Below, piece after piece: positions 52,533 through 60,581 of a stretch of 64,000 nt of DNA. The DNA is taken from the NCBI RefSeq assembly GCF_019090165.1, contig NZ_JAHRIB010000028.1, positions 1 through 64,000 of the forward strand, in the 5' to 3' direction. The notes beneath the pieces were generated by a model. That model ran no database searches. It was not told where the DNA came from and was given only the letters and a program-made list of their open reading frames with translations. The position numbers were made by a program, and so were the translations under genes. The DNA comes from Streptomyces sp. BV286. Its GTDB lineage: Bacteria > Actinomycetota > Actinomycetes > Streptomycetales > Streptomycetaceae. Each line of letters opens with the position of its first letter. The stretch's first letter is position 1.

Positions 52533-54116
52533 CTACCTCGCGGCGCGCCGCAGCAGGGTGTCGAGCACCTCCGTCAGCGCCTCGACCGGGTTGTCCCGCG
52601 GACCGGTGCTCCGCCAGGCGATGAAGCCGTCGGGGCGGAGCAGTACGGCGCCGCCGCCCTCGACTCCGTACCGGGCGAGGAAGCGTTCGGTGACCTCCGG
52701 CGGTTCCTCCGCGCCGACGCGGTGGAAGGAGAGGTCCAGTGCCTTCGCGGCGGCCCGCCACGGGGCGCCCCCGGGTCCGGCGAGCAGCCAGAAGCCGCCG
52801 TCCAGCAGGTCGTGCAGCGGCACCTCCTTGCCCTGCCGGACCAGCGGGAGGTGCGGTGCACGGGTGCCGGGCCGTCCGCTGGGGTCCGTCGGGTCCTCGA
52901 CCACGGCGCCCTCGTCGCTGCCGGCTTCGAGCATTACGGCGTCCGACCGGTAGACATGGCCGAAGAGGACGGTGGTCTCGGGGCGGTGCCGGGCGGCGGC
53001 GGCCTCGTCGAGGCCGCTGCGCTGCAGATAGCGGATGACGCCCTGGTCGACGGTGAACTCGGCGACCGGGGCCCGCTCCGGTTCGTAGCTGTCCAGCAGT
53101 TCGGGGCCCGCCGACCCGCGCAGCACCAGCGCGAGTTTCCACGCGAGGTTGTGCGCGTCCTGGATGCCCATGTTGCCGCCGAACCCTCCGGTGGGCGGCA
53201 TGACGTGCGCGCAGTCGCCGGCCAGCAGCACCCGGCCGGAGCGGAAACGGTCGGCCACCCAGGCGGCGATCTCCCAGCTCGTCGCGGACTCCACCTCGAC
53301 CGGCAGGTCGGGAACTCCCACGGCGGCCCGCACCAGTTCCACGCAGTCCTCCGTCCCGTACACGCGGTGGTCGGAGCCGGGAGGCAGGCTGGGTGCGAGG
53401 ACCCAGCGGTCGGAGTCCGCGCCGCCGAGCTTGCCGAGTACGCCCTTGACCTGCGGATTGCTGACGAAGCAGAGAAAGAAGGCGCGCCCCGCGACGTACT
53501 GGTCGAGGTCGGCGTGGAAGACGATGTTCATCTGTCGGCCGAACACCCCCTGCCCGTGGTGGCCGATGCCGAGCGAGGTACGGACGGGCGCCCGTGAGCC
53601 GTCGGCAGCGACCATGTATCGGGCGCGCACGGTCCGCTCGGTGCCGTCGCCCAGGTCGCGCAGTACGGCGGTGACACCCTCAGCGTCCTGGGTGAACTCC
53701 GTCATCTCGGTGGCGAACCGCAGGTCGGCGCCGAGCTCCTCGGCCCGGTCCCGGAGCACCGGTTCGAGCCGGTCCTGCCCGATCAGGGTCCAGCCGGTGG
53801 TGCCCACGTCGTTCGGGTCGTGGCGGAACGGGCCGTCGAAGCGCCCGAGTTCGGCCCCGGTGAGGGACTCCGCCTGGAGGATGTCGCCGTACTGGGCGTG
53901 CGGGTTCTCCCGGGCCCGTACGGCGTCCTCCAGGCCGAGCGCGCGCAGCAGCTCCATGGTGCGCGGACTGGCGGCCTGGGCCCGGGGGTGCGCCGAGATC
54001 TCCGCGTGCCGCTCCACCAGCAGGGGCCGGATGCCCTGCCGGGCGAGGAACAGGGCCTGGGCGAGGCCCACCATGCTGCCGCCCACGATGAGTACTTCGG
54101 TCGTCTCGTCCGCCAT
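52533..54116 (-). CDS. FAD-dependent aromatic monooxygenase (PHBH family)
   Basis: This 527-residue hydroxylase has VLIVGGSMVGLAQALFLARQ (about 8-27), AADGSRAPVR, the GD motif GRVLLAGDCAHVMPPTGGFG (about 293-312) and the thioredoxin-like C-terminal end GGAVLLRPDGFIAWRST. It is the fourth PHBH-type enzyme of the cluster and the only one on the minus strand. It is divergent from the 54329 operon, and each direction has its own SARP-type repeats in the 212-base gap. The likely role is hydroxylation or oxidative ring cleavage of the polycyclic skeleton. Confidence 0.9.
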   Translation of the reverse strand: MADETTEVLIVGGSMVGLAQALFLARQGIRPLLVERHAEISAHPRAQAASPRTMELLRALGLEDAVRARENPHAQYGDILQAESLTGAELGRFDGPFRHDPNDVGTTGWTLIGQDRLEPVLRDRAEELGADLRFATEMTEFTQDAEGVTAVLRDLGDGTERTVRARYMVAADGSRAPVRTSLGIGHHGQGVFGRQMNIVFHADLDQYVAGRAFFLCFVSNPQVKGVLGKLGGADSDRWVLAPSLPPGSDHRVYGTEDCVELVRAAVGVPDLPVEVESATSWEIAAWVADRFRSGRVLLAGDCAHVMPPTGGFGGNMGIQDAHNLAWKLALVLRGSAGPELLDSYEPERAPVAEFTVDQGVIRYLQRSGLDEAAAARHRPETTVLFGHVYRSDAVMLEAGSDEGAVVEDPTDPSGRPGTRAPHLPLVRQGKEVPLHDLLDGGFWLLAGPGGAPWRAAAKALDLSFHRVGAEEPPEVTERFLARYGVEGGGAVLLRPDGFIAWRSTGPRDNPVEALTEVLDTLLRRAAR

Positions 54117-54162
54117 ACCGGCTCCTGGGGTTGTGGGAACGCTTTCGGGTTTCGGCGGGCCG

Positions 54163-54195
54163 ATGCAACACCCCGGTCCTCGAACCGGGCTCGGA
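54163..54195 (-). promoter_or_regulatory. SARP-type promoter of the minus-strand monooxygenase
   Basis: On the minus strand TCCGAGC (54195-54189) and TTCGAGG (54184-54178) are 11 bp apart. After exactly 9 bases comes TTGCAT (54168-54163) as -10. The predicted transcript leader to ATG 54116 is about 40 bases. Confidence 0.5.
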
Positions 54196-54242
54196 CCGCG
54201 GGCGAACGGGGCACGGTGCGGGGCCTTCCGCTCCCAGGTGGA

Positions 54243-54275
54243 TTCGAGTGCCGTCCGAGGTGCCCCTGACAGGTT
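54243..54275 (+). promoter_or_regulatory. SARP-type promoter of the 54329-57224 operon
   Basis: TTCGAGT (54243-54249) and TCCGAGG (54254-54260) repeat with an 11-bp period. Nine bases later CAGGTT (54270-54275) fits a -10. It faces away from the site at 54163-54195 in the same intergenic region. Confidence 0.6.
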
Positions 54276-54328
54276 CGAGCTGTTCCAGGCCCGAAGTGCG
54301 GAGTCGGACTCGAAGGAGGGCGGAAGCG

Positions 54329-54778
54329 GTGGTGGAGGCTTTGAGTGTGCTGGTGCTGACGGGCACCGGCCTGGTCGCGGGGGTGCTCTTCGCGGTCGCG
54401 GTGAGTGTGATGCCCGCGCTGATCGCGATGACGCCGGAGAGGTACGTGTCCACGCACATCCTGCTGGGCCGACGCTACGACCGGATCATGCCGTTCATCG
54501 TCGCCGGCTCCACGGTCGCCGACGTGGTGCTCGCGGTCCGGGCGTCGGGTGGTCCGCGGACGCTGTTCGCGGTCGCCGCGCTCTGCATGGCCGGGGTGGC
54601 CGTGGTGTCCCAGACCAGGAACGTGCCGATCAACCGGACGGTCAAGCGGACCCGGCCCGAGGACCTGGGTCCCGGCTGGCGGGACCCGCGGCCGGCCTGG
54701 CGCGACTGGCATCTGGTGCGCACCTGCCTGGCGGTCACCGGCTGCGCGCTGACGGCCGCCGCGGTGGTGGTGTCATGA
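54329..54778 (+). CDS. DUF1772 / anthrone-oxygenase-like membrane protein
   Basis: This 149-residue protein has four hydrophobic helices (about 4-26, 51-68, 72-90 and 127-148) and the conserved stretch RNVPINRTVKR...W (about 95-125) of the DUF1772 family. Some fungal members are anthrone oxygenases that turn an anthrone CH2 into a quinone carbonyl without a cofactor. That role would fit an aromatic polyketide pathway. Two adjacent GTG codons (54329, 54332) are possible starts after GGAGG; 54329 has the better spacing. Its stop overlaps the next start (ATGA), and it leads a three-gene operon ending with the amide synthase. Confidence 0.78.
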   Translation: MVEALSVLVLTGTGLVAGVLFAVAVSVMPALIAMTPERYVSTHILLGRRYDRIMPFIVAGSTVADVVLAVRASGGPRTLFAVAALCMAGVAVVSQTRNVPINRTVKRTRPEDLGPGWRDPRPAWRDWHLVRTCLAVTGCALTAAAVVVS

Positions 54779-55353
54779 GCCCCGCCGTCGTCCGTGACCT
54801 GCCCGGCGAGAAGGACCGCGCGGCGGCCGACGCCCGGATGCGGGAGATGCTGTCGAGCCCCGACCCCGGACCGGTGGCCGCCCGGATCGCGCTGCTGCAC
54901 TTCACGGGCCGGCGCAGCGGACACACGTACAGCGTCCCCGCCGGGGTGCACGCCCTCGGTGACGCGCTGGTCGTCGCGACCGGCAGCGGCTGGCGGCACA
55001 ACTTCGCGGGCGGCGCGGAGGGCGCGCTGACCTGGCGCGGGGAGCGGCGACCGGTGCGTTTCGCGCTGGTCGCGGACGCGGAGCGCACCGCGCGCGGCTA
55101 TCTGGAGCTGTATCGCAGATACGGGGAGGCGGCACCGCGCCGGCTGGGCATCGCGGTGCACGGTGACGGCACGCCGGGGCTCGGTGAGTTCCAGGAGGCC
55201 GTCGCCCGCCAAGGGCTCTCCCTGGTGGAGATCGTCCACCTCCCGGCACCGCACGACGGCCCGGCACCGGACAACGCCCACGCACCGGACACCAGTCACG
55301 CACCGGACACCAGTCACGCATCAGACGCAGCGAACGAGAGGACACCACGATGA
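54775..55353 (+). CDS. F420-type (Ddn-like) nitroreductase-family protein
   Basis: This 192-residue protein has the deazaflavin-dependent nitroreductase/quinone-reductase fold: ARIALLHFTGRRSGHTYSVP (about 36-55), ALVVATGSGWRHNF and LTWRGERRPVRFALV, the typical Ddn-family strands for F420 phosphate and ring binding. A reductase using F420H2 could reduce a quinone or enone intermediate. The C-terminal 25 residues are a low-complexity repeat (HAPDTSHAPDTSHASD), from an 18-bp DNA tandem repeat at 55278-55325, and lie beyond the fold. Both ends overlap neighbours by 4 bases (ATGA), giving strict coupling to the anthrone-oxygenase-like and amide synthase genes. Confidence 0.78.
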   Translation: MSPAVVRDLPGEKDRAAADARMREMLSSPDPGPVAARIALLHFTGRRSGHTYSVPAGVHALGDALVVATGSGWRHNFAGGAEGALTWRGERRPVRFALVADAERTARGYLELYRRYGEAAPRRLGIAVHGDGTPGLGEFQEAVARQGLSLVEIVHLPAPHDGPAPDNAHAPDTSHAPDTSHASDAANERTPR

Positions 55354-57224
55354 GCGGAATCGCCGGCTGGGTGGACTTCGAGCGGGACCTGACGCCCGAG
55401 GGCCCCACCGTACGGGCGATGGCGGCGGCGCTCGCGCACCGCGGCCCCGACGGTTCGGGCGAGTGGATCGAGGGGCATGCCGCGCTGGCCCACCGGCGGC
55501 TCGCGCTGCTCGACGCGGAGAACGGCGCGCAGCCGGCCGTCGTGGAGTCCGAGTCCGGGCGCCCGGTGGCCGTGCTGACCCTGGACGGGGCGGTCACCAA
55601 CCATGTGGAGCTGCGCCGGGAACTGGCCGCCAAGGGGCACCGGTTCACCGGACACGGCGACGCGGAGGTGGCGCTGCACGCCTACCTGGAGTGGGGTGCC
55701 GCGTTCCCGTCCCGGCTGGAGGGGCTGTTCGCCGTTGCCGTGTGGGACGTGCGGCGGCAGGAACTGCTGTTGGTCCGCGACCGGTTGGGGGTGAAGCCGC
55801 TGTGCTACTTCCTGACCCCGTCCGGGGTGCTCTTCGGCTCCGAGCCCAAGGCGCTGCTGGCCCATCCGGTGGTGCGGCCGGTCGTCGACGCCGACGGGCT
55901 GCGGGAGCTGTTCGCGCACAGCCGCAAGCCGGGCACCGGGGTTTTCAGGGGAGTGTGCGAGGTCCTGCCCGGCCACGCGCTGACCGTGCGCGCGACGGGC
56001 ACCGGGCACCGGCGCCACTGGTCGCTGCCCGCCCGGCCGCACACCGACAGCCCGGAGACCACCGTCGAGACGGTGCGGACACTGCTCTCCGCGGCGGTGG
56101 CCTCGCATCTGCGTGCGGACGTGCCGGTCGGCGCGATGCTCTCGGGAGGGATCGACTCCAGCGCGCTGACCGCGCTCGCGGCACGTGAGACACGGATGGC
56201 GGGCAACGGCGGGCTCCGTTCGTTCTCGGTGAACTTCTCCGGATACGCGGAGAACTTCGAGCCGCATCCGACGATGCGTGCCACCCCCGACGCTCCTTAC
56301 GCGGCCCTCGCGTCGGAACACATCGGCACCGAGCACACCGAGATCCTGCTGGAGACCGCGGCGCTCGCCGACCCGCGGACGCACGCCGCCGCGCTGCACA
56401 GCCAGGACGTACCGTCCCCGCTCGGGGACATGGACGTCTCACTGCTGCTGTTCTTCAAGGCGCTGCGCGGCGCGGGCATCACGGCGGTGCTCTCCGGGGA
56501 GACGGCCGACGAGGTGTTCAACGGCTACTTCTGGGCGTACGACCCGGGGCACAGCAACTCCACGACCTTCCCGTGGGTCTCCTTCGAGCGCGGGCACGAC
56601 GCCGCCGCGGGCGGTCTCGGCTGCTCACTGGTGGACCGTACGCTCCGCAAGGAACTGGCCTTCATGGAGTACGCCGACCAGCACTACCGCGACGCGCTCA
56701 CCGAGGTCCCGCATCTGGCGGGGGAGGGACCCGCCGAGCGCAGGGCTCGTGAGGTCACCTATCTGGCGCTGACCCGCTGGGCCCCGACCCATCTGGACCG
56801 GGCCGACCGGATGAGCATGGCGCACGGAGTGCAGCTCCGTCCGCCGTTCTGCGACCGGGCGCTGGTCGAGTACGTCTACAACGTCCCGGCCGAGCTGAAG
56901 CGGGTGAACGGCCAGGAGAAGAGCCTGCTGCGGGCCGCCGTCGCGGACCTGCTGCCGGAGCGGGTGCTCAACCGGCCCAAGAGCGCCTATCCGACGGTCC
57001 AGGAAGCCGCGTACGGGGAGTTCGTGGGGCAACGCTTCGAGGAGGTGGCGCGGGACCGGGCGGCCCTGGTCGCCCCGCTGCTTGACGCCGAGGCGACCCG
57101 TGCGGCGTTGGGCGCGGCGGCGGCGCCCAGTGGCGCCTTCGCCTGGGTGGAGCGGGCGAGCATGGAGATGGTGCTCCAGCTCAACACCTGGCTGACGGAC
57201 TACCGGGTCGAGCTGCGTCTGTGA
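55350..57224 (+). CDS. Asparagine-synthetase-type amide synthase lacking the glutaminase cysteine
   Basis: This 624-residue protein has the two domains of class II asparagine synthetases. The N-terminal Ntn-glutaminase fold starts MSGIAGWVDF; functional enzymes start MCGI, so the essential Cys2 is Ser here (codon AGC), although RGPDGSGEW and GDAEVALHAYLEW remain. The C-terminal synthetase domain keeps its ATP pyrophosphatase loop SGGIDSS (265-271) and ALTRWAPTHLDRADRMSMAH. Homologues occur in fredericamycin, pradimicin and xantholipin clusters, where they form amides on the polyketide acid. Loss of Cys2 suggests that it uses free ammonia or another amine rather than glutamine. It is coupled to the reductase upstream. 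Confidence 0.88.
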   Translation: MSGIAGWVDFERDLTPEGPTVRAMAAALAHRGPDGSGEWIEGHAALAHRRLALLDAENGAQPAVVESESGRPVAVLTLDGAVTNHVELRRELAAKGHRFTGHGDAEVALHAYLEWGAAFPSRLEGLFAVAVWDVRRQELLLVRDRLGVKPLCYFLTPSGVLFGSEPKALLAHPVVRPVVDADGLRELFAHSRKPGTGVFRGVCEVLPGHALTVRATGTGHRRHWSLPARPHTDSPETTVETVRTLLSAAVASHLRADVPVGAMLSGGIDSSALTALAARETRMAGNGGLRSFSVNFSGYAENFEPHPTMRATPDAPYAALASEHIGTEHTEILLETAALADPRTHAAALHSQDVPSPLGDMDVSLLLFFKALRGAGITAVLSGETADEVFNGYFWAYDPGHSNSTTFPWVSFERGHDAAAGGLGCSLVDRTLRKELAFMEYADQHYRDALTEVPHLAGEGPAERRAREVTYLALTRWAPTHLDRADRMSMAHGVQLRPPFCDRALVEYVYNVPAELKRVNGQEKSLLRAAVADLLPERVLNRPKSAYPTVQEAAYGEFVGQRFEEVARDRAALVAPLLDAEATRAALGAAAAPSGAFAWVERASMEMVLQLNTWLTDYRVELRL

Positions 57225-57608
57225 GGAGGCCGGCCGCCACCCGGTCCGAGAAATGTGCACCTTGTCATCCATGTGCGTGAAGTAATAGGGTACGCCCAGG
57301 TAGGCAGTGGAAATGCGGTATTCGGAGTGGAATTCCATATTCCGCACCGGGCTTCGGGCAGGGGGGCCGGTTTGCTGTTCCCGAATTGCAGTGACCGACC
57401 GACCTCTCTGGATTGTTGAACCCGAATACATTTTTGTGGAAGCCGCTTTCTTCGGTAAAGGGCGGGCAATTTTTTCGGCCTGCCCCCGGGATGGATGTTT
57501 CACTTAATAGCAAATGATGCAGGAAGGGGAATAACCGACAGGCTTAGTGAAATGCGAGGCCCATCGATGGCCGCCACCCCACCAGGCGGCGCACCCAGGG
57601 GGAATGCA
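57225..57608 (+). promoter_or_regulatory. AT-rich upstream region of the SARP gene
   Basis: This 384-base gap is the most AT-rich part of the cluster (especially 57300-57350 and 57400-57550). TTGTCA (57262-57267) and TAGGGT (57286-57291) with an 18-base spacer make a likely promoter. No SARP-type 11-bp repeat is present, so the activator appears to be controlled by something else. AT-richness would suit Lsr2- or BldC-type binding. An open frame at 57307-57507 lacks a ribosome-binding site and is not called. Confidence 0.5.
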
Positions 57609-59543
57609 GTGATAGAGATCGGTCTGCTGGGCTCAATGCGAGTACGCAGGAACGGGGAGGACGTCACACCTTCCGCACCCAAACTGCGTCAGGTGCTTGC
57701 CCTGCTGGTGCTCAATGCCAACTCGCTGGTCAGCGCCGACCAGCTGTGTGAGGAGCTGTGGGAGGATCACCCGCCGCTCAGCGCACTGACCACCTTGCAA
57801 ACCTACATTTATCAACTTCGCCGTAAACTACTGCTCGCCACCGGACAGAACGGCGCGCACTTCGGCTCCCGACCGCCGCGCGGCTGCCCCGCACTCCTGA
57901 CCAGAGTGGGCGGCTACGAACTCCGGCTGGACGACAAGCAGTCGGTGGACGCCTACCGGTTCGAGCAGCTCACCGAGCAGGGCATGGCACAGCACCGGTC
58001 CGGCGCCGAGGAGGAAGCCGCCCGCACGCTCAAGGAGGCGCTCTCCCTGTGGTACGGCGGGGCCCTCGTCGACGTCACCGCCGGGCGCCGGCTCTCGGCG
58101 TGGTCGACACAGCTCGAAGAGCGTCGCAAGAGCGTCCAGGAGCAACGTTTCTCCTTGGAGCTCGAACTCGGCCGTCACCACGCCGTGCTGGACGAGTTGT
58201 CCGAGGCCTTCCGTACCCACCCCACCCACGAGGCGTTCGCGGGACAGCTCATGCGGGCCATGCATCGCTGCGGCCGCCGGCCGGACGCCCTCAACACCTT
58301 CCGCACCCTGCGCAGCCATCTGGTCGAGGAGCTCGGGCTGGAACCCTCGGCCCAGCTCCAGCGGCTCCACCAGGAGGTGCTCGCGGACCGCGGCCACCTC
58401 AAGGGGCTGCCCTCGGTCAAGACCGCACCCGCCGGGCGCCGCTCGGGGCCCGGACCGGCTCAGCTCCCCGCCGAGGTCGGCGACTTCATCGGCCGGGACA
58501 GGGAACTGAGCCAGCTGGAGACCTTCCTCGGGGGAGACCGGGCCAGTACCGGCATGCGGGTCGTGGAGGTGCACGGCCCGCCCGGTGTCGGCAAGAGCGC
58601 CTTCGCCGTCCGGGCCGCCCACCGACTGCGCCCGTGCTTCCCCGACGGACAGCTCTTCATCGACCTGTCCGCCGTGGGTGAAGGGTCCCAGCAGCTCGCC
58701 GACGTGCTGTCGGCCTGCCTCGGCGCCTGCGGCATACCGCGCGAGAAGCAGCCCACCGGGCTCGACGAGCTCAGCCGGCTCTTCCGTACCTGGACCGCGG
58801 ACCGCAGGGTCCTGGTCGTGGTGGACGACGTGCTCGCCGCCTCACAGCTCCGCGCCGTGCTGCCGGGCGGTTCCGGCTGCGCGGTGATCGCCACCAACCG
58901 CTACCGGGCGCACAGCCTCTCCACCGGACGCAAGGTCGGGCTCCCCGCCCTGTCGGCCGAGGAGTCCCTCCAGTTGTACGACCGTGTCGCCGGGGAGAGG
59001 TCCCGGCAGCAGGACCCCGCGGCCGTGCAGGAGCTGATGGCCATGTGCGAAGGGCTGCCGCTGGCGGTCAGGGCGGTGGCCGGCCGGCTGACCGCCCGGC
59101 CCGGCTGGTCGGCCGCCCGGCTGGCGCTGCGGCTGCGCGGCAACCCGCGGACGCTGCTCGAACTGCCCGCCGGAACCCAGTCGCTGATGACCACGGTGGC
59201 CGCGAGCCACCGGCACCTCCCGGGCCCTTCCCAGGAGCTGCTGCGCCTGCTGCTCCAGCGCGGGCGCGCACGCTGGAGTCTCGACGAGGTGACCGCGCGG
59301 ATGTGCCCGGGTACCGGTGACGCAGAGACGCTCCTCGAATACCTCGTCGACGTCCATCTCGTGGAGGAACACATGGCACCGGGCGCCGAACCGCTGTACT
59401 CCGTGCCCCGGCTCACCCGGCAGGCGCTGATCCTTCTGCAACGGGACGTGTCCGCCGGGGACGTACCGACCGGACGGACTGCCAACGTCGTCAGCCGCGG
59501 CGGGGCCAGTGTCACCCTGATGAAGGCCGGAGGCCCCCGCTGA
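57609..59543 (+). CDS. SARP-family pathway activator with NB-ARC ATPase domain
   Basis: This 644-residue regulator has an OmpR-type winged-helix DNA-binding domain (about 1-95, IEIGLLGSMRVRRNGEDVTP), a bacterial transcriptional activation domain (BTAD, about 105-255) and an NB-ARC-type ATPase domain with P-loop GPPGVGKS (about 323-330) and VLVVVDDVLAAS. It lacks a long TPR tail, so it is a medium-size SARP. GTG 57609 has GGGGGAA upstream and gives the family N-terminus; an in-frame ATG at 57495 does not. It probably activates the promoters carrying 11-bp-spaced TCGA heptamers at 38184, 49552, 54163, 54243 and 59718. No TTA codon was noticed. Confidence 0.92.
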   Translation: MIEIGLLGSMRVRRNGEDVTPSAPKLRQVLALLVLNANSLVSADQLCEELWEDHPPLSALTTLQTYIYQLRRKLLLATGQNGAHFGSRPPRGCPALLTRVGGYELRLDDKQSVDAYRFEQLTEQGMAQHRSGAEEEAARTLKEALSLWYGGALVDVTAGRRLSAWSTQLEERRKSVQEQRFSLELELGRHHAVLDELSEAFRTHPTHEAFAGQLMRAMHRCGRRPDALNTFRTLRSHLVEELGLEPSAQLQRLHQEVLADRGHLKGLPSVKTAPAGRRSGPGPAQLPAEVGDFIGRDRELSQLETFLGGDRASTGMRVVEVHGPPGVGKSAFAVRAAHRLRPCFPDGQLFIDLSAVGEGSQQLADVLSACLGACGIPREKQPTGLDELSRLFRTWTADRRVLVVVDDVLAASQLRAVLPGGSGCAVIATNRYRAHSLSTGRKVGLPALSAEESLQLYDRVAGERSRQQDPAAVQELMAMCEGLPLAVRAVAGRLTARPGWSAARLALRLRGNPRTLLELPAGTQSLMTTVAASHRHLPGPSQELLRLLLQRGRARWSLDEVTARMCPGTGDAETLLEYLVDVHLVEEHMAPGAEPLYSVPRLTRQALILLQRDVSAGDVPTGRTANVVSRGGASVTLMKAGGPR

Positions 59544-59620
59544 CCGGGCCCGTCCCGCGCACCACGCCGTAACGCGCCCGCGGTCCCACCCGCGATCCAC
59601 GACGCTCAGTGCCCCATGTC

Positions 59621-59661
59621 CACGACGGTCCGTCGCACCCACGGTGCGGCGGACCGTCGTG
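59621..59661 (+). terminator. Terminator after the SARP gene
   Basis: A 19-bp stem with one G-U pair, starting CACGACGGTCCG at 59621 and ending CGGACCGTCGTG at 59661, has a 3-base loop (CAC). It separates the SARP gene from the PKS core operon. Confidence 0.85.
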
Positions 59662-59717
59662 CTGTGTCCGGCCCGTCACCGGGTCCGGGCAGCGGCGTCA
59701 GCGGTTCTCCAGGAGCC

Positions 59718-59750
59718 TTCGAGAGCGCTTCGACCCCCGCCGACCAGGGT
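59718..59750 (+). promoter_or_regulatory. SARP-type promoter of the PKS core operon
   Basis: TTCGAGA (59718-59724) and TTCGACC (59729-59735) are direct repeats 11 bp apart. After 9 bases comes CAGGGT (59745-59750), the same -10 as at 38222. This geometry is that described for ActII-ORF4/DnrI-type binding sites. The expected leader to GTG 59782 is about 25 bases and includes GGGAGGA. Confidence 0.72.
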
Positions 59751-59781
59751 GAACACAGAACCGACAAGCCGGGAGGACATC

Positions 59782-60153
59782 GTGCACCGAACGCTGATCG
59801 TGGCGAGGATGGACCTCGCCGACGCCGAGGGCGTCGCGCAGGTCTTCGCCGATTCGGACAGCACCGAACTACCGCATCTGGTGGGGGTGTCGCGGCGGAC
59901 GCTCTTCGCGTTCCACAACCTGTACTTCCACCTGGTGGAGGCCGAACAGGACATCGCGCCGAACCTTTACAAGGCACGCAGCCACCCGCTCTACGAAGAC
60001 ATCAACACTCGACTCGGCCAGTTCATCTCCCCCTACGACCCCAACTGGCGGGAGCCCAAGGACGCGATGGCGGTGCCCTTCTACTCCTGGACCCCCCAGC
60101 AGGGGCCGCAGGCCGGCGCCCCGCGGTCGGCGAACCTCGGCGGTGCCCGATGA
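59782..60153 (+). CDS. TcmI-family type II polyketide cyclase
   Basis: This 123-residue protein belongs to the TcmI/WhiE-ORFVII cyclase family (ferredoxin-like dimeric alpha+beta barrel): HRTLIVARMDLADAEGVAQV, GVSRRTLFAFHNLYFHLVEA and the family end DPNWREPKDAMAVPFYSW. TcmI-type enzymes close late rings of tetracenomycins and pentangular polyphenols. The start is GTG 59782 with GGGAGGA 5 bases upstream. It is the first gene of the PKS core operon and overlaps the cupin gene by 4 bases (ATGA). Confidence 0.92.
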   Translation: MHRTLIVARMDLADAEGVAQVFADSDSTELPHLVGVSRRTLFAFHNLYFHLVEAEQDIAPNLYKARSHPLYEDINTRLGQFISPYDPNWREPKDAMAVPFYSWTPQQGPQAGAPRSANLGGAR

Positions 60154-60581
60154 GCGCCCCCGCCACGACCAGGGTCTCCGTGGACGCCGTGGCCGCCAAC
60201 ACCAAGCGCGGCGGCGACATCCGCGTCACCCTCAGCCCCAAGACCGTCGGCTGCACCTCGGGCTTCGGCGGAGTGCTGCGGCTGGCCCCGGGTCACCACG
60301 TCACCGAGCACCTCCACCCGTACTCCGAGGAGTTCCTGCACGTGGTCCAGGGCCGGCTGGAGATGAGCCTGGACGGCGGGGCCCCGGTCGAACTCGGCCC
60401 CGGTGACTCACTGCTGGTGCCCATCGGCGTACGTCACCGGCTGGTGAACACGGGTTCCGTACCGGCCGAAGCGGTCTTCCACCTCTCACCGCTCGCTCCT
60501 CGCCCCGAACTCGGCCACATCGACACCGAGCAGCCGCTCGACGAGGGCGCGGGCAACCCCGATGTCGGAGCGGCCCGATGA
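60150..60581 (+). CDS. Cupin-fold cyclase (WhiE-ORFII-like)
   Basis: This 143-residue single-domain cupin has metal-binding motif 1 [20 protein letters not shown] (about 50-69) and motif 2 [16 protein letters not shown] (about 88-103), with the His/Glu set that holds a metal. Its relatives in whiE-type, resistomycin and pentangular clusters are polyketide cyclases or helper enzymes that fold the extended chain. The order TcmI-type cyclase, cupin, KS-alpha, KS-beta, ACP, aromatase contains the same set of genes as whiE. Both ends overlap neighbours (ATGA). Confidence 0.88.
   Translation: MSAPATTRVSVDAVAANTKRGGDIRVTLSPKTVGCTSGFGGVLRLAPGHHVTEHLHPYSEEFLHVVQGRLEMSLDGGAPVELGPGDSLLVPIGVRHRLVNTGSVPAEAVFHLSPLAPRPELGHIDTEQPLDEGAGNPDVGAAR

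Noticed and set aside
57307..57507. A 66-residue open frame upstream of the SARP gene
   Set aside because: It has no Shine-Dalgarno sequence or recognisable motif and lies in an AT-rich promoter-like stretch.
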